Part shown: piece after piece, positions 1-6,442 of the stretch | Layout: every line of letters begins with the position of its first letter | Position numbering within the stretch: the first letter of the stretch is position 1 | Source: Bacteroidaceae bacterium | Lineage (GTDB): Bacteria; Bacteroidota; Bacteroidia; Bacteroidales; Bacteroidaceae | Length of the DNA stretch: 14,546 nt | Assembly: GCA_017472905.1 (NCBI GenBank) | Contig: JAFUNW010000093.1 | Coordinates: 1 to 14,546 of the forward strand | Reading direction: 5' to 3' | Program-made: the position numbers and the translations under genes | The notes under the pieces: generated by a model | The model's database searches: none | Seen by the model: the letters and a program-made list of their open reading frames with translations, nothing else | Told to the model about the DNA's origin: nothing

Positions 1-219
1 CGCTCCTTGGTTTATATCCAGAACAATGACATTCATACCCAAGTTCAACGCAGCTTTCTGTGTACTCAAACGGGTACGCAAACTGCTGTTGAAGAATATC
101 ATCATCAGCGTTTTGTTCCGTCCCAGTTCCACATACTTAAACCTCTCTTTCTTTATCTCAAAAGCCTCTTGCAGCGCAATATTTAAATCGCCAATATCCT
201 GCACACAAGTGAAATTCAT
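1..219 (-). CDS. argF': N-succinylornithine carbamoyltransferase ArgF' (5' part, runs off the window)
   Basis: The first 73 codons of a gene read on the minus strand, starting at the ATG at 219-217 and still open at base 1. The peptide begins MNFTCVQDIGDLNIALQEA and contains FFNSSLRTRLSTQKAALNLG (about residues 45-64). The SLRTR segment is the carbamoyl-phosphate binding motif of the transcarbamylase family. The wording matches the Bacteroides ArgF' type, which carbamoylates N-succinyl-L-ornithine rather than ornithine in arginine biosynthesis. The residues that decide succinyl versus acetyl substrate lie beyond the window, so specificity is inferred from family resemblance. The gene begins 69 nt after the proA stop codon with no terminator between, so it is probably cotranscribed with proA. 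AGGTAAAAGAG just upstream of the ATG could act as a weak ribosome binding site. Confidence 0.9.
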   Translation of the reverse strand, partial: MNFTCVQDIGDLNIALQEAFEIKKERFKYVELGRNKTLMMIFFNSSLRTRLSTQKAALNLGMNVIVLDINQGA

Positions 220-288
220 CTCTTTTACCTATTTATTATATGATTGAAATCTGTTCTTATCTCTTCAAGGAAGCCCCATTCGTTCCGG

Positions 289-1545
289 TTAACTTCGAAT
301 CTGTCCGTTTCCTCGAATAATCCATTTGTATGAAGTAATCTCCTCCAATGCCATCGGTCCGCGAGCATGAAGTTTCTGCGTACTGATGCCTATCTCTGCC
401 CCCAATCCGAATTGGGCACCATCAGTAAAGGAAGTCGGCGCATTGGCATAGACACAAGCAGCATCAACTTTCCGTAAAAACTCAGTGGCAACCTGTTCAT
501 TTTCAGTAATAATACACTCGCTATGCTTGGAGCTGTTTCGATAGATATGCTCCAAAGCCTCGTCCAAAGTCGGGACAGTCTTGACAGCCATTGCATACGA
601 AAGGAATTCGGTTCCGAAACTTTCCGGTGTGGCCGGCTTCAACAGTTCTGCCGGATAGTGTCCCGACAAAGCGGCATATGCAGGTTCATCGGCATGAATG
701 ACAACCCGACTTTTCTGCAACGGTTCGCAAAGAGCCGGCAGGTCAGCCAAACGAGCTTCGTGAAGAACCAGGCAATCCAACGCATTACATACGCTTACAC
801 GGCGTGTCTTGGCATTGTTGACTATGGCTTTTCCTTTTTCCAAATCGGCAAACTCATCGAAATAGGCATGGCAAATTCCGGCTCCGGTCTCAATCACCGG
901 AATGGTAGCATTGGCGCGAACAAAGTTTATCAGATTGCTACTTCCTCGCGGAATAATCAGGTCGATATAGCCGTTGGCATGCAACATCTCGGCCGTTGCT
1001 TCGCGAGTAGCCGGCAGCAGTTCTACCACACTTTCATTGACTCCGTAGCGTTTCAGTACACGATGGATAATCTCGACAATGGCCCGATTGGAACTATCGG
1101 CATCGCTTCCACCTTTCAACACACAGGCATTCCCACTCTTCAAACAAAGCGAGAAGACATCAAAGCTCACATTCGGACGAGCCTCGTAAATAATGCCAAT
1201 CACTCCGAACGGGACACTGACCCGAGTCAGCTCCAAGCCGTTGGGCAACACGTGATGCTTCAACACACGGCCAAGCGGCGAAGGCAGTTCGGCCACTTTG
1301 CGCATATCAGCCGCAATATCCTGCAAGCGTTTCGCGGTCAACTTCAAACGGTCGTACTTCGGATTAGACTCTTCCATACGAGAAAGGTCTTTGGCATTCT
1401 CGGCCAAGATGTAATCGACATTCGTTTCAGCCTCATCTGCGACAGCCAACAGAATTTTGTTTACCTGCTCTTCTTCCAAAAGAGCCAGTTCGCGACCGGC
1501 AGCCTGCACGCGTTCAAATATCTGTTTTAAACTCTTTTCTTCCAT
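289..1545 (-). CDS. proA: Gamma-glutamyl phosphate reductase (glutamate-5-semialdehyde dehydrogenase)
   Basis: A 418-residue protein, the usual length for ProA. It reduces gamma-glutamyl phosphate with NADPH to glutamate-5-semialdehyde, the second step of proline synthesis, in the cytosol. Family motifs are clear: VPFGVIGIIYEARPNV (about 111-126), LKGGSDADSSNRAI (143-156), IIPRGSSNLI (197-206), the catalytic cysteine in RRVSVCNALDCLV (C253), and the C-terminal NSSKHSECIITEN and GPMALEEITSYKW segments. The frame is open to an earlier ATG at 1641, but that lies upstream of the promoter at 1598-1628 and adds 32 residues without family resemblance. The ATG at 1545 starts MEEKSLKQIF, a normal ProA beginning. 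argF' follows 69 nt downstream on the same strand. proB lies upstream but is separated by a terminator, so the two proline genes are probably separate transcripts. Confidence 0.96.
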   Translation of the reverse strand: MEEKSLKQIFERVQAAGRELALLEEEQVNKILLAVADEAETNVDYILAENAKDLSRMEESNPKYDRLKLTAKRLQDIAADMRKVAELPSPLGRVLKHHVLPNGLELTRVSVPFGVIGIIYEARPNVSFDVFSLCLKSGNACVLKGGSDADSSNRAIVEIIHRVLKRYGVNESVVELLPATREATAEMLHANGYIDLIIPRGSSNLINFVRANATIPVIETGAGICHAYFDEFADLEKGKAIVNNAKTRRVSVCNALDCLVLHEARLADLPALCEPLQKSRVVIHADEPAYAALSGHYPAELLKPATPESFGTEFLSYAMAVKTVPTLDEALEHIYRNSSKHSECIITENEQVATEFLRKVDAACVYANAPTSFTDGAQFGLGAEIGISTQKLHARGPMALEEITSYKWIIRGNGQIRS

Positions 1546-1597
1546 TGAAAAATTATATTGTAAAGCGTTTCTTTTAATTCCCGTTCTTTTTGTCGCG

Positions 1598-1628
1598 CAA
1601 AGATAGTGCTTTTTATCATATTGACAAA
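1598..1628 (-). promoter_or_regulatory. Bacteroidota-type promoter for proA-argF'
   Basis: Read on the minus strand, a -33 element TTTG (1628-1625), a 19-nt spacer and a perfect -7 element TATCTTTG (1605-1598, consensus TAnnTTTG). It predicts a leader of roughly 45-50 nt before the proA ATG at 1545, and it rules out the upstream in-frame ATG at 1641. Confidence 0.75.
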
Positions 1629-1812
1629 CAGAAGACTTCAAAGATTAAAGTTCGTATTTCTGTTCTTGTTTCTGAATCGTAGAAAAAAAGAAAGTCCGAG
1701 AGCAAGAATCGCAACTCGGAACATCACATTTGGCAATAGGTCTTTGAAAGATTCCCAATGCCGCGAAAGTTCTCCGAACGGCACTTCAAGGTTCAAAAAG
1801 AACATCCGAAAA

Positions 1813-1916
1813 TCTGCTGCCCAGCAGAACATTTTTTGCTGCCCAGCGGAAGGAAATCTGCTGCACGGCAGACAAACTTCTGTTGCACGGCAGATTTATC
1901 TCTGCTGCCCAACAAA
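1813..1916. repeat. 22-bp phased tandem array 1, five near-palindromic units
   Basis: Five 16-nt cores begin at 1813, 1835, 1857, 1879 and 1901, exactly 22 nt apart, separated by unrelated AT-rich 6-nt spacers (acattt, aggaaa, caaact, tttatc). The cores are TCTGCTGCCCAGCAGA, TTTGCTGCCCAGCGGA, TCTGCTGCACGGCAGA, TCTGTTGCACGGCAGA and TCTGCTGCCCAACAAA. Most are imperfect dyads: TCTGCTG, two central bases, CAGCAGA. The array lies between the proB terminator and the proA promoter. A 22-nt period is not a multiple of 3, which argues against coding. A related array lies at 10151-10232. I do not recognise a named repeat family. Confidence 0.9.
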
Positions 1917-1918
1917 AA

Positions 1919-1952
1919 TAAAAAAGCGGCCGACCCTCGAAAGGCTGCCGCT
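1919..1952 (-). terminator. Intrinsic terminator of proB
   Basis: On the minus strand, 13 nt past the proB stop codon, AGCGGC (1952-1947) pairs with GCCGCT (1930-1925), with a possible inner CC/GG pairing, and is followed directly by TTTTTTATTTT. This is the standard form of a rho-independent terminator and indicates that proB transcription stops before proA. Confidence 0.75.
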
Positions 1953-1965
1953 GAATGGTCTGTTT

Positions 1966-3051
1966 TTAAGATTCCAAATAGAGATAATCGTAATGAATCA
2001 AAGGACGTTGCCCATGCTTGCCAATCAAGGTTCGCGCTTCTGCCGCATCGTATGCCACACGCCCTACTCCGATACGAAAGCCTTGCGCATCCATCAGGCA
2101 AACAATGTCGTCTTTCTCAAACTCACCTTCGATGCGAGTGACTCCCACCGGCAAAAGACTGACAGCCTGCTCACCGGTCAAAACCTCTACAGCCCGTTCA
2201 TTCAGGTGAATCTCTCCCTTGGCAAATCCTTCTGAGTGGGCAATCCACTTCTTCACGCTTCCCAGAGCTTCGCGGTTAGGCTCAAAGCGAGTACAAAGAG
2301 TTTCCTCCGGGCGAGCCATCAAATCTACCAGAATATTGTCGCGCTTACCATTGGCAATGAATACGGTAATACCCTCGTCCGCAACCTTACGGGCAATGTT
2401 GGTTTTCGTTTTCATACCTCCTCGGCCAAATCCCGACCGCTCTGTTTGGATATATTCCGTCAAGTCTTTCCCTAGCTCCACCGTTCGAATGACTTTGCTC
2501 TGCGGATCACTGGGCGAGCCGGTGTAAATACCATCGATGTTACTGAGAATTACCAATGCCTGAGCATCCATCATCGAAGCAATCAGACCACTCAATTCAT
2601 CGTTGTCGGTAAACATCAACTCCGTCACAGAAATCGTATCGTTTTCGTTTACGATGGGAATCACGCCATTCTCCAACATGACGCTCATGCAGTTGCGTTG
2701 GTTCAAATAATGACGGCGTGTAGCAAAGTTCTCTTTCATGGTCAAGACCTGCCCTACCGGAATGTGATGTTCGCGAAACAATTCATAATACCGATTGATG
2801 AGTTTGGCCTGTCCTACGGCCGAATATAGCTGACGTTGGTCTACACTATCCATTTTCTTGGAGACCGACAATTCACTGCGGCCGGAGGCTACTGCACCCG
2901 AGGAGATTAGAATCACTTCCATTCCCCCCTTACGTAACTCCGCTATCTGATCTACCAAGGCCGACATTCGGGTTACATCCAATGTCCCATCCTTGCGAGT
3001 CAACACATTACTTCCTATCTTTACCGCTATGCGCGAAAATTGATATGCCAT
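1966..3051 (-). CDS. proB: Glutamate 5-kinase with C-terminal PUA domain
   Basis: A 361-residue protein of normal length. It phosphorylates L-glutamate with ATP to gamma-glutamyl phosphate, the first step of proline synthesis and usually the step inhibited by proline. The amino-acid kinase domain (about 1-255) shows AVKIGSNVLT (9-18), LISSGAVASG (48-57), IVNENDTISV (133-142), LSNIDGIYTG (169-178) and GFGRGGMKTK (207-216). A PUA domain follows (about 270-350, from GEIHLNERAVEVLTG to AYDAAEARTLIGKHG), as in E. coli ProB. The start MAYQFSRIAVKIGSN fits the family, and a promoter lies 20 nt upstream. The stop codon is followed by a terminator, so proB seems monocistronic. Together with ProA this covers glutamate to glutamate semialdehyde; the final enzyme ProC is not in this window. 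Confidence 0.96.
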   Translation of the reverse strand: MAYQFSRIAVKIGSNVLTRKDGTLDVTRMSALVDQIAELRKGGMEVILISSGAVASGRSELSVSKKMDSVDQRQLYSAVGQAKLINRYYELFREHHIPVGQVLTMKENFATRRHYLNQRNCMSVMLENGVIPIVNENDTISVTELMFTDNDELSGLIASMMDAQALVILSNIDGIYTGSPSDPQSKVIRTVELGKDLTEYIQTERSGFGRGGMKTKTNIARKVADEGITVFIANGKRDNILVDLMARPEETLCTRFEPNREALGSVKKWIAHSEGFAKGEIHLNERAVEVLTGEQAVSLLPVGVTRIEGEFEKDDIVCLMDAQGFRIGVGRVAYDAAEARTLIGKHGQRPLIHYDYLYLES

Positions 3052-3071
3052 CTTTCTTTGATTTTTAGCCG

Positions 3072-3102
3072 CAAAGATTCGATAATATTCCCTTATTATA
3101 AA
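3072..3102 (-). promoter_or_regulatory. Probable Bacteroidota-type promoter for proB
   Basis: Minus strand: TTTA (3102-3099), a 19-nt spacer, then AATCTTTG (3079-3072). Each box differs from the consensus by one base. The position, 20 nt before the proB ATG, and the trailing C (TTTGC) match the other promoters in the window. Confidence 0.5.
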
Positions 3103-3157
3103 TCGAAGAGCACCGAAGAATAACTTCTATTGTGATATATTAACAATGATTTAAGAG

Positions 3158-3192
3158 TTTGCAAGGATTTTTGAAGAGAACAAACTTGCAAA
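3158..3192. repeat. Inverted repeat TTTGCAAG / CTTGCAAA
   Basis: Perfect 8-bp arms (3158-3165 and 3185-3192) are separated by 19 nt. The repeat lies between the end of the mutarotase gene and the proB promoter, about 55 nt upstream of the proB -33 box. There is no T-run on the minus strand after it, so it is a poor terminator. It could be an operator or chance; its function is unknown. Confidence 0.4.
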
Positions 3193-3221
3193 GCAGAAAT
3201 ATTCCCATTGATTTTCACACC

Positions 3222-3599
3222 TTATTTATATAAGTAGAACATCCGTTCCATCATCTGCCACTTCTGATCAGCCGTATCACCCTCGCTACATTGTTGGAAG
3301 ATGGACATAAAGTCTTCCCACTCTTGTTGTCTTGGCAAAGAGGCCAGACGAGTCATGGCTGTATCCCACTCAAAATCAAGCGGAGTCTCTACAATCATAA
3401 AAAGTCGGTTACCGAAAATGTATATTTCCATCTCCAAAATACCGACTTCGCGGATGCCGGCCAGAATCTCAGGCCAAGCTTCCCCCTCACTGTGTCGGTG
3501 AATGTATTCCGCAATCAATGCTTGTTCGTTCTTCAAGTCCATCGTGCGGCAATAACGCTTCACGGGAACGGTGTGCCGTTTGGTTATATATCCTTCCAT
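3222..3599 (-). CDS. L-fucose/L-rhamnose mutarotase (RhaM family, DUF718)
   Basis: A 125-residue protein of the RhaM/DUF718 family (E. coli RhaM has 104 residues), which interconverts alpha and beta anomers of a 6-deoxy-L-sugar. Visible family features are RYCRTMDL (15-22), the histidine in IHRHSEGEAWPEI (H36, in the place of the RhaM catalytic His), the Tyr in LEMEIYIFGNRLFMIVE (Y60), QEWEDFM (92-98), and the C-terminal MMERMFYLY. The first ATG is preferred because VPVKRYCRTMDL belongs to the conserved beginning; a start at M20 would cut it off. The upstream remnant resembling a GH29 fucosidase suggests that fucose, rather than rhamnose, was the original substrate; this is inference. It may be cotranscribed with mnmD, since no promoter or terminator is evident between them. 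Confidence 0.85.
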   Translation of the reverse strand: MEGYITKRHTVPVKRYCRTMDLKNEQALIAEYIHRHSEGEAWPEILAGIREVGILEMEIYIFGNRLFMIVETPLDFEWDTAMTRLASLPRQQEWEDFMSIFQQCSEGDTADQKWQMMERMFYLYK

Positions 3600-3618
3600 T
3601 TATCAATTTTCTATTTTC

Positions 3619-3750
3619 TTATTCCGGAAGATATTTACCGGTCTGCATCGGTTCGTCTGCCTCCGATACTTTCACATGATACTCTTGTGCTAATGCACTA
3701 ACAGCCGGCATTATCGCAAATGCAGACCATATAATCCATTTTCGTTTCAT
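3619..3750 (-). pseudogene. 43-codon remnant: signal peptide and first residues of a probable GH29 alpha-L-fucosidase
   Basis: A short frame on the minus strand starts MKRKWIIWSAFAIMPAVSA, a convincing signal peptide ending at ALAQ, and continues EYHVKVSEADEPMQTGKYLPE before a TAA stop. The mature part resembles, from memory, the first residues of secreted Bacteroides GH29 alpha-L-fucosidases (type ADEPxQxGKFxPTWESL), where the catalytic barrel should follow. Here the frame ends and the mutarotase gene begins 19 nt later in another frame, so everything past the N-terminus seems deleted. A weak hairpin (GTTTTA / TAAAAC, 3760-3776) lies just upstream. The alternative is a genuine tiny exported peptide. 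The signal peptide is well supported; the fucosidase origin is moderately so. Confidence 0.5.
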
Positions 3751-3785
3751 CTCTGAATTGTTTTACCAGTTAAAACTATAATTTT

Positions 3786-4487
3786 TCAAGGTTGGATAGA
3801 GTAGAAAGGCTTCGTTGCACGCAATATTTCTCGCTTTCCACCTACCGGACCCGGTATTCGCTCCACTTGCAAACCGATGGAAGCCAACATGCGGCGAATC
3901 TCACCTTTTGCGCAGTAAGTAGTCAACACGGCCCCCGGGTTCATGACTTCAAACAAACGGAGAAATGCTTCCCGCGTCCACATTTCCGGTTGCTTCTCCG
4001 GAGCAAAAGCATCAAAATAGACTACATCTATCCGATTTGGAAGCGGGTCTGTCAGATAATCGGCCATGCGTTTTTCCAATGTAAAGCCGGGAATAATGTC
4101 TACCGGTTGATTCCAAGGAACGCGGTGTATCGCCGAGAGCAACGAAGCGTCAAGAAATTTTTCATAATGCAGTTGCTCCAGGACATCAGCTTCTACAGGA
4201 TATTTCTCCAATGAAAAATAATGTACCGGAGATGCCTTTTCTACAGCCATTGCAGTAACACAAGCATTCAGTCCCGTACCAAATCCAATTTCCAACAATC
4301 GAAGCGGACGTTTTTCACCATTATCCCGATACAGAAAAGCGCAATCACGAAAAATATGGTTCGACTCCGTCAATGCTCCTTTCACCGAATGATAATGTTC
4401 GTTCATACTTTTCACGAACAACGTAGCAGAACCATCATCCGTAAATTCCACTTCAAGTGTTTCTCTATCTCTCTGAAATGATTTCAT
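3786..4487 (-). CDS. mnmD: tRNA 5-methylaminomethyl-2-thiouridine methyltransferase MnmD (stand-alone)
   Basis: A 233-residue SAM-dependent methyltransferase of the MnmC N-terminal-domain type (Methyltransf_30). It would methylate nm5(s2)U34 to mnm5(s2)U34 in the wobble position of tRNAs. Motifs are TDDGSATLF (16-24), NEHYHSVKGALTESNHIF (29-46), the SAM site LLEIGFGTGLNA (64-75), YFDAFAPEKQPEMWT (157-171), TTYCAKGEIRRML (189-201) and GPVGGKREILRA (213-224). The FAD-dependent oxidase half of E. coli MnmC is absent, as in stand-alone MnmD proteins. The frame is open to an ATG at 4526, but that lies upstream of the promoter. The ATG at 4487 keeps the conserved TDDGS segment and is only 4 nt past the -7 box, so the mRNA may be leaderless. 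The gene is divergent from the fumarase gene. Confidence 0.88.
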   Translation of the reverse strand: MKSFQRDRETLEVEFTDDGSATLFVKSMNEHYHSVKGALTESNHIFRDCAFLYRDNGEKRPLRLLEIGFGTGLNACVTAMAVEKASPVHYFSLEKYPVEADVLEQLHYEKFLDASLLSAIHRVPWNQPVDIIPGFTLEKRMADYLTDPLPNRIDVVYFDAFAPEKQPEMWTREAFLRLFEVMNPGAVLTTYCAKGEIRRMLASIGLQVERIPGPVGGKREILRATKPFYSIQP

Positions 4488-4491
4488 GTTG

Positions 4492-4523
4492 CAAATGTAT
4501 ATTTTCCGACTATATTTTGCAAA
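4492..4523 (-). promoter_or_regulatory. Bacteroidota-type promoter for mnmD
   Basis: Minus strand: TTTG (4523-4520), a 20-nt spacer, then a perfect TACATTTG (4499-4492), immediately followed by CAAC and the mnmD ATG at 4487. A second TTTG sits at 4527-4524. The geometry puts transcription start at or within a few bases of the start codon. Confidence 0.7.
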
Positions 4524-4620
4524 CAAACGCTCGACTTTATTTTTTTATCTGCCAAAATCTTCCATTTCCAATAAAAGAAAGACCCAAAGAGACTTTTTAA
4601 AATTTATTTCCTTGAATCTC

Positions 4621-4652
4621 TTTCCGCATTCCCAATTTAGTTTGTACCTTTG
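4621..4652 (+). promoter_or_regulatory. Bacteroidota-type promoter for the fumarase gene
   Basis: TTTC (4621-4624) as a one-off -33 element, a 20-nt spacer, and a perfect -7 element TACCTTTG (4645-4652) followed by CGC. The predicted leader to the ATG at 4689 is about 30 nt. A 7-bp inverted repeat AAAGAGA / TCTCTTT (4586-4592, 4617-4623) reaches into the -33 box and might be an operator, but it could be chance. Confidence 0.7.
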
Positions 4653-4688
4653 CGCAAGTTAAGACATCAACTATAAAACGTAAAAATT

Positions 4689-6332
4689 ATGGCAACACCT
4701 CCTTTTAAGTATCAGCACCCCTTTCCCATTGAAAAGGACGATACAGAGTACTATTTACTGACCAAAGACTACGTTTCGGTCAGCGAGTTCGAAGGCAAGC
4801 CCATTCTGAAAATAGAAAAAGAAGGACTTACCGCAATGGCAAACGCCGCGTTCCGCGATGTTTCATTCCTGCTTCGCCGCGCCCACAACGAGCAAGTAGC
4901 CAAAATATTGAGCGATAACGAAGCCAGCGACAACGACAAATATGTAGCACTGACTTTCCTGCGAAACGCTGAAGTTGCCTGCAAAGGAAAACTTCCTCTT
5001 TGCCAAGACACCGGTACGGCTATTATTCATGGAGAGAAGGGCCAACAAGTCTGGACAGGTTACTGCGATGAAGAGGCCTTGGCTTTAGGTGTATACAAGA
5101 CCTATACAGAAGAAAACCTGCGTTACTCGCAGAATGCTCCGCTGAACATGTATGACGAAGTGAATACCAAATGTAACCTTCCGGCTCAAATCGATTTGGA
5201 AGCCACCGAAGGAATGGAATATAAATTCCTATGCGTCACCAAAGGCGGTGGTTCAGCCAACAAGACCTACCTCTATCAAGAGACGAAAGCCTTGCTAAAT
5301 CCGGCAACATTGGTTCCATTCTTAGTTGAGAAGATGAAAACATTGGGTACAGCAGCCTGCCCTCCTTACCACATTGCTTTTGTCATCGGAGGAACATCTG
5401 CCGAAAAGAATTTATTGACCGTCAAATTGGCTTCAACCCACTATTACGACAATCTGCCCACAACCGGTAACGAATACGGACGTGCTTTCCGCGACATCGA
5501 ACTGGAGAAGCAAGTGTTGGAAGAGGCACACAAAATCGGTTTAGGAGCTCAATTCGGAGGAAAATACTTTGCCCACGATGTTCGTATCGTGCGTCTTCCC
5601 CGTCACGGAGCCTCCTGTCCGGTAGGAATGGGAGTCAGCTGTTCTGCCGACCGAAACATCAAATGTAAAATCAATGCCGATGGAATTTGGATTGAGAAGC
5701 TGGACGATAATCCCGGAAGCCTCATTCCGGAAGAACTCCGTCAAGCAGGTGAAGGCGAAGCCGTAAGAATCGACTTGAACCAACCGATGGAAAACATCTT
5801 GAAGGAGTTATCCAGATATCCGGTATCTACCCGTCTGTCGCTCAACGGTACCATCATTGTAGGCCGCGACATTGCCCATGCCAAATTGAAAGAGCGTTTG
5901 GACAAAGGAGAAGAGATGCCACAATACATGAAAGACCATCCGGTATATTATGCAGGCCCGGCAAAAACTCCGGAGGGAATGGCGTGTGGTTCGATGGGAC
6001 CAACTACTGCCGGCCGTATGGACTCTTACGTAGATCTGTTCCAAAGTCACGGAGGAAGTATGATTATGTTGGCAAAAGGAAATCGCAGTCAGCAAGTGAC
6101 TGATGCCTGCCAGAAACATGGAGGGTTCTATCTAGGTTCTATCGGAGGTCCGGCTGCAATCTTGGCCCAAAACAACATCAAGAGCATCGAATGTGTAGAA
6201 TATCCCGAGTTGGGCATGGAAGCCATTTGGAAGATAGAAGTAGAAAACTTCCCCGCATTCATTTTGGTGGACGACAAGGGAAATGACTTCTTCAAGCAAA
6301 TCAAGCCAACATGCAACGGCAAATGTAAATAA
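4689..6332 (+). CDS. Class I fumarate hydratase, [4Fe-4S] enzyme
   Basis: A 547-residue class I fumarase (fused alpha and beta domains), which interconverts fumarate and malate. Anaerobic Bacteroidales use this reaction in the branch from oxaloacetate through malate and fumarate to succinate. The N-terminal domain carries LPLCQDTGTA (102-111), VTKGGGSANK (183-192), TAACPPYHIAFVIGGTSAEKN (from 221), and HGASCPVGMGVSCSADRN (306-323). The presumed cluster cysteines C105, C224 and C318 have the same spacing (119 and 94 residues) as the cluster ligands of the Leishmania class I fumarase. The C-terminal domain has YYAGPAKTPEGMACGSMGPTTAGRMD and SIGGPAAILA. Such enzymes are oxygen-sensitive, which fits an anaerobe. 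The tail ends PTCNGKCK, adding two cysteines (C542, C546). The gene has its own promoter and terminator. Confidence 0.96.
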   Translation: MATPPFKYQHPFPIEKDDTEYYLLTKDYVSVSEFEGKPILKIEKEGLTAMANAAFRDVSFLLRRAHNEQVAKILSDNEASDNDKYVALTFLRNAEVACKGKLPLCQDTGTAIIHGEKGQQVWTGYCDEEALALGVYKTYTEENLRYSQNAPLNMYDEVNTKCNLPAQIDLEATEGMEYKFLCVTKGGGSANKTYLYQETKALLNPATLVPFLVEKMKTLGTAACPPYHIAFVIGGTSAEKNLLTVKLASTHYYDNLPTTGNEYGRAFRDIELEKQVLEEAHKIGLGAQFGGKYFAHDVRIVRLPRHGASCPVGMGVSCSADRNIKCKINADGIWIEKLDDNPGSLIPEELRQAGEGEAVRIDLNQPMENILKELSRYPVSTRLSLNGTIIVGRDIAHAKLKERLDKGEEMPQYMKDHPVYYAGPAKTPEGMACGSMGPTTAGRMDSYVDLFQSHGGSMIMLAKGNRSQQVTDACQKHGGFYLGSIGGPAAILAQNNIKSIECVEYPELGMEAIWKIEVENFPAFILVDDKGNDFFKQIKPTCNGKCK

Positions 6333-6377
6333 GTTCTGCACAAAAAGCAGTCTACTTGACTATTAACAAATAATATA

Positions 6378-6406
6378 GGCCGTATCTTTTTCGATACGGC
6401 CTTTTT
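6378..6406 (+). terminator. Intrinsic terminator of the fumarase gene
   Basis: A perfect 9-bp stem GGCCGTATC (6378-6386) / GATACGGCC (6393-6401) closes a 6-nt loop TTTTTC and is followed by TTTTT. It lies about 45 nt after the fumarase stop codon. Confidence 0.92.
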
Positions 6407-6442
6407 CTTGTCCGTTCCCACCGAGAAACGCTCCCAAATCCC

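Larger units (their letters stand above)
1629..1965. other. proB-proA intergenic spacer without a gene
   Basis: The spacer holds the proB terminator at its proB end and 22-bp array 1 in the middle. Roughly 180 nt between the proA promoter and the array (about 1629-1812) show no convincing coding frame, RNA gene or further promoter. The short open frames crossing it lack family resemblance, and several overlap known genes on the other strand. Confidence 0.6.

Noticed and set aside
523..1530. 335-codon open frame on the plus strand
   Set aside because: It lies entirely antisense to proA, which has clear family motifs. The translation lacks any recognisable domain or start context.
1546..1641. 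N-terminal extension of proA to the ATG at 1641
   Set aside because: The extension crosses a perfect promoter at 1598-1628 and adds 32 residues with no ProA resemblance.
1813..1916. Possible CRISPR array
   Set aside because: The repeat core is 16 nt with only 6-nt spacers and a 22-nt period, far too short for CRISPR spacers, and no cas genes are nearby.
1606..2235. 209-codon plus-strand open frame through the spacer and proB end
   Set aside because: It runs through the repeat array and the proB terminator and is antisense to proB. Its composition is repeat-driven.
4488..4526. Earlier mnmD start at 4526
   Set aside because: The added codons span the promoter itself and encode nothing resembling the family.
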